From: Deltaproteobacteria bacterium
Lineage (GTDB): Bacteria; Desulfobacterota; Syntrophia; Syntrophales; JAFGHS01
NCBI GenBank assembly: GCA_016930075.1
Contig: JAFGHS010000075.1
Coordinates: forward strand, 17,045-81,044
DNA: 64,000 nucleotides
Reading direction: 5' to 3'
Position numbers and translations under genes: made by a program. Positions 35,728 through 45,599 of the stretch are shown here, one piece after another (within the stretch, counting starts at the first letter, position 1; each line of letters opens with the position of its first letter). The notes under the pieces were generated by a model, which saw nothing but the letters and a program-made list of their open reading frames with translations, was not told the DNA's origin and did no database searches.

Positions 35728-36837
35728 TCATATCCTGCCGGCCCCCAGTTTATCAATGATCATGGACGTGAGTTTATCTGAAGACGGCCGTATAACCATT
35801 TCAATTTTCAGTAACAATATTTTTTCCAGAAATGCTTGATGTTGAGAGAGCTTGACGCCGTCTTTTTCCGTTGCGACAATCATGTCGGCCGCACCATCCC
35901 GCGACCGGCGGCAAATTTCCGCAATATCCTTTTCCGTATACCGGTGATGATCAGGAAAGGGAATCCAGACAACCACATTGAGCCCCAGGCTTTCCAGTGT
36001 TTTTTTAAAGGCGTCCGGGACGGCGATGCCGGCAAATGCGCACAATCTTTTATCCTTCAAATAATCCGGGGGGCAGGATTGACCGCTCATGCCTGCCGTC
36101 CATCCCGTCGGTTGACGATAGCCGTGAAAAACAATGGATGCATCCGGAAAAGAAATATCCGGTTCGTCGGCAAAGGGATTGGTCTTAATCTCTGTTTTCA
36201 CAATGAGGTCAGCCCGCCTCAAGGCCTTTGCCGGTTCCCGCAGGGGCCCGCGGGGCAGCATAAAACCGTTCCCCAGGGGTCTGTCTTTATCCACAAGAAC
36301 AATATCCATATCACGGTAAAGGCTCCGGTGTTGAAACCCGTCGTCCAGGATCAACACATCCGCCAGGAAATGATCGACGGCATATGCACCCGTCACACGC
36401 CTTTGCCGACCGGAAATAACCGGCATGCCGGGACAGGCCCGGGCCATCATTACGGGCTCGTCGCCGCCTTCTTCCGGCCCCAGCAAAATATCTTTTCCAT
36501 CGGACACAATGTTCACGGCGGCCGGCGTCTTCCCTCCATATCCCCGGCTGAGGATGACCGGTCTGAATCCCGCCTCCTTCAATAACTTTGCGACAAGGAT
36601 TGTCATGGGCGTTTTTCCCGTGCCGCCGGCGGCAATATTCCCGATGCTGATCACCTTGCAGGGCAGCCGGGTTTGTTTGAAAAAGCCCTTATCATAGCCG
36701 GCGTTCCGCAAAGAAACTCCCATCCTGTATGGCAGGGAAAGAAGAAAAAGAAGCGCATTGAAAAGGAAGAGCCCAGAGGGGTAATGCCTTTGATTGTCAA
36801 CGTCCCAGCTCTTTATGATCGGATCCGTCCATGCCAT
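35728..36837 (-). CDS. lpxK: Tetraacyldisaccharide 4'-kinase (LpxK)
   Basis: 369-residue membrane-associated P-loop kinase that phosphorylates the 4' position of the lipid A precursor. A hydrophobic N-terminal helix (about 23-40) is followed by Walker A in ISIGNIAAGGTGKTPMTILV near 66 and DVLILDDGFQHRSLYRD with its catalytic Asp. Length is normal. Its start overlaps the msbA end by 41 bases, which is long, so a later start is possible. waaA, often found between msbA and lpxK, is missing. Confidence 0.92.
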   Translation of the reverse strand: MAWTDPIIKSWDVDNQRHYPSGLFLFNALLFLLSLPYRMGVSLRNAGYDKGFFKQTRLPCKVISIGNIAAGGTGKTPMTILVAKLLKEAGFRPVILSRGYGGKTPAAVNIVSDGKDILLGPEEGGDEPVMMARACPGMPVISGRQRRVTGAYAVDHFLADVLILDDGFQHRSLYRDMDIVLVDKDRPLGNGFMLPRGPLREPAKALRRADLIVKTEIKTNPFADEPDISFPDASIVFHGYRQPTGWTAGMSGQSCPPDYLKDKRLCAFAGIAVPDAFKKTLESLGLNVVVWIPFPDHHRYTEKDIAEICRRSRDGAADMIVATEKDGVKLSQHQAFLEKILLLKIEMVIRPSSDKLTSMIIDKLGAGRI

Positions 36838-38572
36838 CTCTTATCCCGTTGTCGTCGCCTTTAAATTGCATGTTATACAGCTTATAGTACTCGCCCTTTT
36901 TCCCCAGCAGCGTATCGTGCGTCCCCTCTTCAACGATTTCTCCGCCGACGAGGACAATGATCCTGTCGGCGTTGCGGATCGTCGAAAGGCGATGGGCAAT
37001 AACGAGGGTCGTTCTATCTTTCATGAGATTTTCCAGGGCGTCCTGGACCTCGATTTCCGCCTCTGTATCGAGGGAGGATGTTGCCTCATCAAGAATCAAA
37101 ATAGGCGCGTCTTTAAGAAGCGCACGGGCAATGGATATACGCTGTCTTTCCCCGCCGGAGAGCTTCGTGCCCTGTTCGCCGATGACCGTATCATATCCGT
37201 CCGGCAGATTGACGATGAAATCATGGGCGTTGGCTGCCTTTGCCGCCCGGATGACGGCATCTTCGCTCTTTTCGATGCTGCCATAAGCGATATTGTTGCG
37301 GACCGTATCATTAAAAAGAATGGTCTGCTGTGTGACCATCCCGATCTGCTTGCGGAGGGATTCGATGGTGACGTCTCTGATATCCTTGCCGTCGATGAGG
37401 ATTCGCCCGTTTGTGACGTCGTAAAATCTTGGAACCAGATTGACAAGGGTGGTTTTGCCGCCGCCGCTCATTCCGACAAAAGCGACAACTTCTCCGGCCT
37501 TGATGGTCAGGTTGATATTTTTTAAAACCGGTGTTTCTTCATAGCAAAACGTCACATTTTCGATGGCGATCATTTTCGATATCTTGGGTAAACTGACGGC
37601 GTTTTCCTTATTTTTAATGTCCGGTACGGTGTCGATGATGCTGAAGACCCGCTGGGCGCCCGCAATGCCTTGCTGGATCGTATTGTTGACATTGGTCAGC
37701 CGCTTTACCGGCTCGTAAAGCATGATCAGGGCTGTCAGAAAAGAGAAAAAATTGCCCGGCGTGGAATGGCCGTTGATCACCTGATACCCGCCGTAGAAAA
37801 TAATGGCGGCGATGCCGATGCCGCCCAGAAATTCCATGAAAGGACTGGAAAGGGCGCTGATGGAGATGGATTTCAGGATGAGCTTCAGCAGGTTTTCATT
37901 TTCCCCGGAGAATCTTTTATTTTCATAGTCTTCCATCCCGAAAGCCTTGACGATCCTCGTACCGGAGATGGTTTCCTGAAGCAGGTTGGTGAGGCTTCCC
38001 ATGGTGACCTGGGTCCGTGTGGCGATGCTTCTCATTTTCTGGCCGAATTTTGCGATGGGATAGATGGTAAGAGGAAACACAAACATGGCAACGATCGCAA
38101 GCTTCCAGTCCCGGTAGAAAATGACGAATATGAGGCACAGGAGTGTAAAGGAATCCTTGAAAAGACTCGTGACGGCCTCCGAAACGGCGCCCTGGATATA
38201 TCCCACATCGTTGGTAATCCGCGACATGAGCAGGCCCGTCGAGTTTTTTGTAAAAAAAGCAAGGGATTGCTGTTGAATCTTTGCATAAAGCTCGTTTCTC
38301 AGATCGGCGACAATCCGCTGGCCGATAAAATTCATCAGAATGGTCTGAGCGTAGCTGCATGCGCCTTTGACAAAATACACCAATACGATGGCCAGGGGGA
38401 TCCACATGAGCATTCTGGCGTTTTTTGTCAGAAAAATATCATCGATGGCGGGTTTGACAAGAAAAGCAAGGGCCGACGTCGTAGAGCCGACGATAAGCAT
38501 GCAGAACATGGCGACGACGAATTTAAAAATATGCGGTTTTGCCCGTTTTAAAAGGCGTTTGAAAATATCCAC
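36797..38572 (-). CDS. msbA: Lipid A flippase ABC transporter MsbA
   Basis: 591-residue half transporter with an N-terminal six-helix membrane domain (about 15-320) and a C-terminal ATPase. Walker A is GMSGGGKTTLVN, the signature LSGGERQRISIARALL, Walker B PILILDEATSSLDTE, and the H-loop IAHRLST. It flips core-lipid A across the inner membrane. It sits between lpxB and lpxK in the lipid A operon, which supports MsbA over a generic exporter. Confidence 0.93.
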   Translation of the reverse strand: MDIFKRLLKRAKPHIFKFVVAMFCMLIVGSTTSALAFLVKPAIDDIFLTKNARMLMWIPLAIVLVYFVKGACSYAQTILMNFIGQRIVADLRNELYAKIQQQSLAFFTKNSTGLLMSRITNDVGYIQGAVSEAVTSLFKDSFTLLCLIFVIFYRDWKLAIVAMFVFPLTIYPIAKFGQKMRSIATRTQVTMGSLTNLLQETISGTRIVKAFGMEDYENKRFSGENENLLKLILKSISISALSSPFMEFLGGIGIAAIIFYGGYQVINGHSTPGNFFSFLTALIMLYEPVKRLTNVNNTIQQGIAGAQRVFSIIDTVPDIKNKENAVSLPKISKMIAIENVTFCYEETPVLKNINLTIKAGEVVAFVGMSGGGKTTLVNLVPRFYDVTNGRILIDGKDIRDVTIESLRKQIGMVTQQTILFNDTVRNNIAYGSIEKSEDAVIRAAKAANAHDFIVNLPDGYDTVIGEQGTKLSGGERQRISIARALLKDAPILILDEATSSLDTEAEIEVQDALENLMKDRTTLVIAHRLSTIRNADRIIVLVGGEIVEEGTHDTLLGKKGEYYKLYNMQFKGDDNGIRDGMDGSDHKELGR

Positions 38573-38580
38573 GAATCTTC

Positions 38581-39744
38581 CTAAGTCCTTTGTATGATGC
38601 CGTAAGCGAGCTTTGCCGCTCTGTCCGAAGCGCCGGGAGCCCCAAGCTTGCCCCGGATGTCCGCCAACGCGGATTTTATATGCGCCATCCGGCCCTCCCG
38701 TGTCAAGATATCTATGACTTCGGCGGCAATTCGTTCGGCATTCGCCTCGCCCTGGATAAATTCAGGGACAATGGTTTCCCCGGCGATAATGTTGGCAAGT
38801 CCGATGTGTTTGACTTTGATGACGGCCCTGCCGATCAGATAGGAGAGACGGGAGACCTTATAGACAATAATCATCGGTTTCTCCAACAGCGCCGTTTCCA
38901 ATGTGGCTGTGCCGGATGCGACAACGGCCACATCCGACAGGTTGATGACATCGTAGGTATCGTTTTTTATGAGATGCACGTCAACAGGATGCTGCCGGAT
39001 AATAGCCCCGACAAATTCCGCCGTGAGTGTATCCGCCAGAGGCAATACAAACTGAACTGTGTGCAGCTTTTTTTTCAAAATAAACGCCGATTTAAGCATT
39101 TCCGGCAGGAGTGCGGCAACTTCACTTTTGCGGCTGCCGGGGAGGAGGCCTATGGTGGTAACGTTTTCCTGCAAGGCGAATTTTTTTATGGCGTCGTCTT
39201 TCGTATATTTTGTTTTGACCGTATCGAGAAGCGGATGTCCTACAAAATGCGCATGGACCCCCGCTTCACGATACATCTGCTCTTCGAAAGGAAGAATGAC
39301 CGCTATGGTGTCGACAATGCGTCTGATGGTTTTGATCCTTCCCCTGCGCCATGCCCAGACCTTGGGGCTGATATAATAAAATACAGGGATCCCCGATTTT
39401 TTCGCCATCCCGGCCAGGGGGATATTGAAGCCGGGGTAGTCGATGACGATGAGGAGGGCGGGTTTTTCCTGTTTCAGGAATAATTTGAGACGTGCCTTGA
39501 CCTGCATGATATATCTGATTTTCCCGATGACTTCCGTAAATCCCATCACGGCCATATCGGCGGAATCGGCTATTATTTCAACGCCCGCCGCCTGCATATT
39601 TTTGCCGGCGATACCGTAAAAGCGAAGGGCCGGATCGATGGCATGCATGGCTTTCACCAGATTTGCGCCGTGAAGATCCCCCGACGCTTCCCCGGCGACA
39701 ATCAATATTTTCGATGTATGGCAAGGAGAGCTGTTTGTATTCAT
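38581..39744 (-). CDS. lpxB: Lipid-A-disaccharide synthase (LpxB)
   Basis: 387-residue GT19 enzyme joining UDP-2,3-diacylglucosamine and lipid X. Family motifs seen are ILIVAGEASGDLHGANLVKA at the N terminus, YGIAGKNMQAAGVEI, YYISPKVWAWRRGRIK and LLPGSRKSEVAALLP, with SGTATLETALLEKPMIIVYK near 290. Its substrate normally comes from LpxH or LpxI, neither of which is in the window. It lies 88 bases after lpxA and 8 bases before msbA. Confidence 0.95.
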   Translation of the reverse strand: MNTNSSPCHTSKILIVAGEASGDLHGANLVKAMHAIDPALRFYGIAGKNMQAAGVEIIADSADMAVMGFTEVIGKIRYIMQVKARLKLFLKQEKPALLIVIDYPGFNIPLAGMAKKSGIPVFYYISPKVWAWRRGRIKTIRRIVDTIAVILPFEEQMYREAGVHAHFVGHPLLDTVKTKYTKDDAIKKFALQENVTTIGLLPGSRKSEVAALLPEMLKSAFILKKKLHTVQFVLPLADTLTAEFVGAIIRQHPVDVHLIKNDTYDVINLSDVAVVASGTATLETALLEKPMIIVYKVSRLSYLIGRAVIKVKHIGLANIIAGETIVPEFIQGEANAERIAAEVIDILTREGRMAHIKSALADIRGKLGAPGASDRAAKLAYGIIQRT

Positions 39745-39832
39745 CGCGTCAGTCTATTGAAGAAGATGCGCGCCGGGATGTCTTCTATCGACGACTCCGA
39801 TGCACCGCATGACATCGCCGTCCGTTGTTGCC

Positions 39833-40609
39833 CTAACGGCACACCCCTCTCTGGGATGATTGAATAAATTCAACGAACTGCCTGACTTCGGGCAGATCCT
39901 CTACATCCGTCTTGACCTTTTCAACGGCGGTTTTCAATAACAGGGAAGATCGGAAGATGATTTGATAGGCCTTTTTCAAGGCGGCGATGGTGTTTTCGCT
40001 GAAGCCCCGCCGCTTCAGACCGACTAAATTCAACCCGTGCATTTTGGCGTGATTGCCGGCGGCCATGACAAAAGGCGGAACATCCTGTGTAACAGCGGAT
40101 GCGCCGCCGATAAATGAATGGGCGCCGATGCGTGTAAATTGAACAACTCCCGACATTCCGCTGATGATGGCGTAGTCTTCCACAAAGATGTGTCCGGCCA
40201 GACTGGCGGCATTGGACATGATGACATGATTGCCGAGTTTGCAGTTGTGAGCGATGTGGCAATAGGCCATGATCAGATTGTGATCGCCCATGATGGTGAC
40301 GCCGATGTCGGCGGCTGTGGCCCGATGAATGGTGGCAAACTCCCGGATCGTATTGTGATTGCCCATAACAACCCTCGTTTCCTCACCGCGAAATTTCAAA
40401 TCCTGGGGCGCCGCGCCGATGGCGGCGAATTGAAAGATGTGGCAATCCTCGCCGATATCGGTGTGGCTGTCGATGACGGCGTGGGGACCGATGATGGTGT
40501 TTTTGCCGATGTTGACGTCGGCTTCGATGATGGAATAAGGCCCGATTTCCACACCCTCCGCCAGGTTGGCTTTGGGTGAAACGATAGCTGTTTTATGTAT
40601 CTTCATCAT
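39833..40609 (-). CDS. lpxA: UDP-GlcNAc acyltransferase (LpxA)
   Basis: 258-residue left-handed beta-helix acyltransferase, first step of lipid A synthesis. Hexapeptide repeats run through residues 5-190. The catalytic region is [18 protein letters not shown], and the C-terminal helical part has [20 protein letters not shown]. Its start overlaps the lpxD stop as ATGA. fabZ, usually between lpxD and lpxA, is not there. The 88 bases to lpxB carry no gene I can see. Confidence 0.95.
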   Translation of the reverse strand: MMKIHKTAIVSPKANLAEGVEIGPYSIIEADVNIGKNTIIGPHAVIDSHTDIGEDCHIFQFAAIGAAPQDLKFRGEETRVVMGNHNTIREFATIHRATAADIGVTIMGDHNLIMAYCHIAHNCKLGNHVIMSNAASLAGHIFVEDYAIISGMSGVVQFTRIGAHSFIGGASAVTQDVPPFVMAAGNHAKMHGLNLVGLKRRGFSENTIAALKKAYQIIFRSSLLLKTAVEKVKTDVEDLPEVRQFVEFIQSSQRGVCR

Positions 40610-41658
40610 TTATCCTTCTTGATGTTGTGAACAACATTTTCCAGGGTTTCCAACCGCTTTGTCAGAGACCCCACATTTTTTCTCATTTCAGGAAGCCTGG
40701 GAAAGCAGGAGGCGGCCCTCAGCCACTCGCGGTGCGGTAAATGGGGCGTTCCCGAGACGACCTGATTGGGCGGCACGTCTTCATGAACGCCTGATTGCCC
40801 GGCGACCATGACATGATCGCCGATCGTGATATGGCCTGCGAAGCCCGCCTGGCCTCCGATGATGACGCCGCGTCCGATTTTCGTGCTGCCCGCGATGCCC
40901 ACCTGGGCTGCGATCACCGTGTCTTCGCCGATGACGACGTTGTGTCCTACCTGCACCAGATTGTCGATTTTTACGCCGCGCTGAATCCAGGTTTTATTGA
41001 GGGCGCCGCGATCGATGGTCGAGTTTGCCCCCACCTCCACATCGTCGTCAATCTGGACGATGCCGATCTGAGGGAATTTCAGATTTTCAACGCCCGGCCT
41101 GGTAAAACCGAATCCGTCGGCGCCGATGACGACGCCGGCATGGAGGATTACCCTTTTTCCGATGATGCACCTTCTGTAAATGGAGACATTGGGATACAGA
41201 ACGGAGTCCTCGCCGATGACCGCCCCGGCGCCGACAAAAACACCGGGATAAAGCACGGCGCCCCGCTCGATCCGGGCGCCGCAGCTGATGTAGACGCCGG
41301 GATCGATATGCGCATGACTTGAGACGACGGCGCCTTCTTCAATCAAAGCTTTTTCGCTGATGTGGCCGGGATGCGCTTCCTCCGGATAAAAGAGGGCAAG
41401 TAATTTCGCAACGGCGCTGTAAGGGTCAGGCAGGATTAAAAGATTGATCCGGGGATTAACGATGCCCGGCGGCGCCAGTACCGCAGAGGCGGCCGTCGTT
41501 TCCAGTTGCTTGCGGTATTTCGGATTGGAGATGAATGTGATATCCCCGGGTCCGGCCTCTTCGATGCCCTTTATGTCCGTAATGGCGACCGTTTCATCGC
41601 CCAAAAGTTCAGCATTCAGATAAGCGGCGATTTCTTTTAATGTTCTTCCCATGATCAT
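40606..41658 (-). CDS. lpxD: UDP-3-O-acylglucosamine N-acyltransferase (LpxD)
   Basis: 350-residue trimeric acyltransferase, third step of lipid A synthesis. It has an N-terminal uridine-binding domain (1-100; [14 protein letters not shown]), a beta-helix of hexapeptide repeats (about 105-310), and a helical C terminus. The catalytic His is in [20 protein letters not shown], followed by the typical [16 protein letters not shown] and [17 protein letters not shown]. It lies 14 bases after skp and overlaps lpxA by four bases. Confidence 0.95.
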   Translation of the reverse strand: MIMGRTLKEIAAYLNAELLGDETVAITDIKGIEEAGPGDITFISNPKYRKQLETTAASAVLAPPGIVNPRINLLILPDPYSAVAKLLALFYPEEAHPGHISEKALIEEGAVVSSHAHIDPGVYISCGARIERGAVLYPGVFVGAGAVIGEDSVLYPNVSIYRRCIIGKRVILHAGVVIGADGFGFTRPGVENLKFPQIGIVQIDDDVEVGANSTIDRGALNKTWIQRGVKIDNLVQVGHNVVIGEDTVIAAQVGIAGSTKIGRGVIIGGQAGFAGHITIGDHVMVAGQSGVHEDVPPNQVVSGTPHLPHREWLRAASCFPRLPEMRKNVGSLTKRLETLENVVHNIKKDK

Positions 41659-41672
41659 TCCGCTTCAGTCTG

Positions 41673-42209
41673 CTATTTTTTGGGTTTTAATGTTTTATTG
41701 ACTTCATCGATGACCTGTTTTGTAAGATCGTTCTTCTTGTCGAAATAAGCAACGGGAACGATGCTCAGGTCAAAAATAGTGGTATAGTTTTCTTTTTGGC
41801 CGATAGCATTAACGATTTTCATAATATCGGGAATGATCGTATCGAAAACGTCTTTTTGTTTATTCTGAATTTCATCGTTGGCTTCTTTCACGATGCGCTG
41901 GTAGCTGTTAAACTTCTCCTGGTAAGAGGCTTCCTTTTCCTTCCGGGCTTTTTCCGTCAGAATGGAGCCCTGTTTTTCTATCCCGTCTTTTAATTTCTGC
42001 AATTCCGCTTCTTTTGCCTGAATCAGGCTCCTTTTTTTGTCAACTTCCGTGCGGAAATCCGCTTCCGCTTTCTTTCCGATTTCGGTGCCGCGGATGATTT
42101 CCTGCATATTGATAAAACCTGTTTTTTCCGCAGCATCGGCACAGATGCCGGACAGAAGAAAAACGGATACCATAAAGACGCCTGCTATTAGCTTGCCGAG
42201 TTTTGTCAT
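41673..42209 (-). CDS. skp: Periplasmic OmpH/Skp-family chaperone
   Basis: 178-residue periplasmic chaperone for outer-membrane proteins. Signal peptide: MTKLGKLIAGVFMVSVFLLS, cleaved near CADAAEK. The mature part is a long charged coiled coil (FRTEVDKKRSLIQAKEAELQ and following), as in Skp. ATG 42209 with GAGGGGG upstream is the true start; a frame extending to 42398 would overlap the bamA end and add residues unlike Skp. It lies between bamA and lpxD, the usual place. Confidence 0.92.
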   Translation of the reverse strand: MTKLGKLIAGVFMVSVFLLSGICADAAEKTGFINMQEIIRGTEIGKKAEADFRTEVDKKRSLIQAKEAELQKLKDGIEKQGSILTEKARKEKEASYQEKFNSYQRIVKEANDEIQNKQKDVFDTIIPDIMKIVNAIGQKENYTTIFDLSIVPVAYFDKKNDLTKQVIDEVNKTLKPKK

Positions 42210-42289
42210 ACTATAATCCCCCTCTTTTTTATGATTTGCCTGCAAACAGGCCGAATGTGCGAATATGAATGTCGGCCTTTGCATGATTC

Positions 42290-44935
42290 TTACATAAACA
42301 TGCCAATCGTAAATTCCCAACGGCTTGAAGATTCTCCGGGTTTTCTGTCGAGGACGTGGCCCCATTCCAACCGAAAGGGTCCGATAGGCGAGTACCATCG
42401 GATACCGGCGCCAGCCGTTTTTCTCATGTCTCCAAAATGATAGCCTGTTTCCCAGGCGTTGCCCGTGTCGAAAAATACCACCCCCCGCATGCCGGCGTCT
42501 TTCAATAAGGGGAAGAGAAATTCCACGTTGAAGTTCAGCATTGTGAGGCCGCCGACAAAATCCCCCGTTGCCGGATCGGTTGGTCCTACATTTCTGAGAC
42601 CCCTTAGCGAACTGATGCCGCCCAGATAATAGCGTTCATAGATAGGCACTTTCTTGCCTCCATTGCCTTCGAGATAGCCGATCCGTCCCCGTAAGCCGAA
42701 CACCGTATCCAGGGGCAAAGGGAAAAACCAGGCGGACGTCAGATTATATCTTGTGAAAGCGTTATCTCCACCGAGGAAACCGCCGGTATATTCGACGGAA
42801 GCCGTGTTCTTGGACCCTTTTGAAGGAAATACTATATCGTCCGTCGTGTCGCGAATGAGACTTCCGCTCACCATGCTTGATGTTGTTATACCGGCCTGTT
42901 CTTTAACGTAAAGGGACGCAAGCGTTTCATCGATATCTTTTATATGGTCTCTTGTCAGCCGGTAACCGATGTAGCCTGTCACATATTCAAAAAGCGGATA
43001 ACCGAACGTGGCGCCGAAACCCTGCGAATCGAGATTATAGCTGTCATACTCCCTGGTGGCGTTCCAAAGGCTGAAACTGCTCCAGAGGGGAATGTCAAAA
43101 AGCCAGGGTTCCGAGAAGGAGAGTTCATAGCTTGTCGAGATAGAACTGACATTGGCCTTAAGACTCAGGGTCTGGCCTCTTCCAAAAAGGTTTTGCTGCG
43201 TGATTTGTGCCGTTAATACGGCGTGTTCTAAGGCGCTGTACCCGGCGCCGATGCTGAACATACCCGTCTGTTTCTCCCTGACCCGGATATTGACATCCGT
43301 CAGTGAATCATCCGGACCTTTTGCCGTTTGAAAGTCAACCTCTTCAAAGTATCTCAAGCGATTGAGGGCCATGTAGCTTTTTTTCAGATTGCTTCTGCTG
43401 AATAAATCGCCTTCGACGATGGCCAACTGCCGGCGGATCACCTTATCCCTTGTTTTCGTGTTGCCGGTGATGGAAATTCTGTTGAAATATACCTGCATGC
43501 CCTTGGAAATTTGGTATGTGACATCCACGGTCTGGTCTTTTTCTTGGATGAGCGTCCGCGGCACGATATCGGCGTACGCATAACCTTCGTCGTTGCAGAT
43601 CTCCGTCAGATAATCCATATCTTTCATGATCGCTTCTCTATCATAAAACTCTTTTTTATTGATCTGCAACTTTTCCAGCAGCTTAGGGCGGGCAATTTTC
43701 AGTTCGTCGCCTGTCATGGCAATCTTTCCTACGCGGTACCTCTTGCCTTCCGTGACGGGAATTTTTATATAAATTCCCTTTTGATCATGAGTGATTTCCG
43801 GTTCGCCCACCTGGGCATTGATAAAACCGTTATTCAAATAGTATGCGTTCAGCTTTCCCGCATCTTGCTTCAGGATGTCTCTTTTCAACACACCCGATTC
43901 GGTGAAAAAAGAAAAAAAGCCTTTTTCCTGGGTGCTCATGATCTTCTTCAACTCTTTATGGGTATACGCACTGTTTCCTTCAAAGCCGATGTTCCTGATG
44001 TAGATTTTCGTATATTCCTTGATATTGAAGACAAGGCGCATATCCTTTTCGCCTTCTTTTTCAATAGCATGGTCGATTTCGGCATTGTAATAGCCCTTGG
44101 AGTCGTAAAGGGCTTTCATCTTCTCAATATCTGCCTTGATCTTCTCCTGATTGAGAATCTGCCTTGTCTTTATGGATAAGACCCCCTCCAGGTCTTTTTT
44201 ATTAAGCGCTTTATTCCCCCGGAAAACGATTTCCGTCACCAGTCCCTTTTCCTCGAGGATAAAAGTGATGACCTTTCCTTCCGGCGTATCCGTGACTTCC
44301 GCGGCAACATTGTTGAAATAGCCCATTTTATAAATGGCTTTGATATCGCTTGAAAGATCGGCTTCGGAAAAGAGGCTGCCGATGGTGGTTTTCATGACCT
44401 GATTGATGGCGCTGCTTTCGATTTTCCTGTTGCCCTTGTATTCAAGGCGTGCGACCCTCTGACCGCTGGACAAACTCAACAGCACGGATGATTTCAAATT
44501 AGATGCCATCCTGCCGATGCTCTCCAAACCTTGCCCCTCGTCTGTAATGACGGCGATGACTTTTCGGCTGTCGACCTCCATGATTTTGGCATCAACGCTG
44601 ATCTGTTCCCCCAATTCGGAGATACTGCCCATAATGATATAGCCGGCCCCCGTGCTTTTTGCTGTTTCAATGGCCAGGGGCTCATCAATGGATTTCTTTT
44701 CCACGGCCTGCAAAATGACGTCTTTTTTGATGATGATCAGCGATTTTGATTTTTCCAGTTCACTGTAGAGATGTGAATAAATGTTTTCCTGAAGATAGGC
44801 CTTATTGGCTTTGCTGTGGACCTCGAAAGGAAAAATGGCGACCGTTTTTTTATCCTGGGCAGATAAAACGGTATTTGTGAAAACCAGCGCCATGAACAGT
44901 GTTAGCAAAGCGGCGTATAATGTTTTTTTATTCAC
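42290..44935 (-). CDS. bamA: Outer membrane assembly factor BamA with an extra N-terminal domain
   Basis: 881 residues, longer than the usual about 800. A signal peptide (1-26) is followed by an added alpha/beta domain (about 29-155; TVAIFPFEVHSKANKAYLQE, GAGYIIMGSISELGEQISVD) resembling the N-terminal/CsgG-like domains of TolB-type proteins. Then come POTRA domains (from about 160; RVARLEYKGNRKIESSAINQ, five repeats to about 500) and a 16-strand barrel ending WEFTIGMFM, with the aromatic at the penultimate place. GGISSLRGLRNVGP is the conserved L6 VRGF-like region (here LRGL). It inserts outer-membrane proteins. It overlaps lolD by 8 bases. Confidence 0.93.
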   Translation of the reverse strand: MNKKTLYAALLTLFMALVFTNTVLSAQDKKTVAIFPFEVHSKANKAYLQENIYSHLYSELEKSKSLIIIKKDVILQAVEKKSIDEPLAIETAKSTGAGYIIMGSISELGEQISVDAKIMEVDSRKVIAVITDEGQGLESIGRMASNLKSSVLLSLSSGQRVARLEYKGNRKIESSAINQVMKTTIGSLFSEADLSSDIKAIYKMGYFNNVAAEVTDTPEGKVITFILEEKGLVTEIVFRGNKALNKKDLEGVLSIKTRQILNQEKIKADIEKMKALYDSKGYYNAEIDHAIEKEGEKDMRLVFNIKEYTKIYIRNIGFEGNSAYTHKELKKIMSTQEKGFFSFFTESGVLKRDILKQDAGKLNAYYLNNGFINAQVGEPEITHDQKGIYIKIPVTEGKRYRVGKIAMTGDELKIARPKLLEKLQINKKEFYDREAIMKDMDYLTEICNDEGYAYADIVPRTLIQEKDQTVDVTYQISKGMQVYFNRISITGNTKTRDKVIRRQLAIVEGDLFSRSNLKKSYMALNRLRYFEEVDFQTAKGPDDSLTDVNIRVREKQTGMFSIGAGYSALEHAVLTAQITQQNLFGRGQTLSLKANVSSISTSYELSFSEPWLFDIPLWSSFSLWNATREYDSYNLDSQGFGATFGYPLFEYVTGYIGYRLTRDHIKDIDETLASLYVKEQAGITTSSMVSGSLIRDTTDDIVFPSKGSKNTASVEYTGGFLGGDNAFTRYNLTSAWFFPLPLDTVFGLRGRIGYLEGNGGKKVPIYERYYLGGISSLRGLRNVGPTDPATGDFVGGLTMLNFNVEFLFPLLKDAGMRGVVFFDTGNAWETGYHFGDMRKTAGAGIRWYSPIGPFRLEWGHVLDRKPGESSSRWEFTIGMFM

Positions 44936-45599
44936 TCTGATAAATCCTCCCGTCTCTCAGACCGATGCTGCGAGACAATCGTTTTGCCAAAGATTGATTA
45001 TGCGTCACAACCACCAGGGTTATTTTCTTTGTTTCGTTTAATTGAACCAGTATATCCTCTATTTTATGACCTGTCTCCGTGTCAAGATTTCCTGTCGGTT
45101 CGTCGGCAAGAATAATCTCCGGTTCCATGATGAGGGCCCTTGCCACGGCCACTCGCTGCTGTTCGCCGCCGGACAGTTCTCCCGGCTTGTGGGTCATCCT
45201 GTGGCCGAGACCGACCTGGTTCAATATGGCTTCCCCTTTTTCCTTTGCCTCCCCCTTCGATAAACCATAAATCAGCGCCGGCATGATAGTGTTTTCCAGG
45301 CAGGAAAACTCGGGCAGAAGATTATGAAACTGGAAGACAAAGCCGATTTTTTTGTTTCTGAAGGCCGCAAGTTTCTTCTCCTCCCAGGTAAAGATGTCCA
45401 TATCGTCAAACAGCAGGCTTCCTTCCGTCGGATGATCCAGGGTTCCGAGAATATGAATGAGGGTGCTTTTCCCGGCGCCGGAAACGCCCAATACAGCTAA
45501 AGATTCGCCGTCGGCAATATCGAGGTCCAATTTTTTTAAGACCTCTATCCTGTTTGCTCCCTTCATGAAGGATTTGCTGAGATTTCTGATTTTGATCAT
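44928..45599 (-). CDS. lolD: Lipoprotein-releasing ABC ATPase (LolD)
   Basis: 223-residue ABC ATPase driving release of lipoproteins from the inner membrane. Walker A is [12 protein letters not shown], the signature [16 protein letters not shown], Walker [17 protein letters not shown], and the H-loop VVTHNQ. It overlaps the permease stop by one base and bamA by 8 bases. The pairing with the LolC/E-like permease supports LolD rather than MacB. Confidence 0.93.
   Translation of the reverse strand: MIKIRNLSKSFMKGANRIEVLKKLDLDIADGESLAVLGVSGAGKSTLIHILGTLDHPTEGSLLFDDMDIFTWEEKKLAAFRNKKIGFVFQFHNLLPEFSCLENTIMPALIYGLSKGEAKEKGEAILNQVGLGHRMTHKPGELSGGEQQRVAVARALIMEPEIILADEPTGNLDTETGHKIEDILVQLNETKKITLVVVTHNQSLAKRLSRSIGLRDGRIYQSE

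Noticed and set aside
39745..39832. A missed gene between lpxB and lpxA (possible lpxI)
   Set aside because: Only 88 bases, too short for lpxI, and no coding frame of note.
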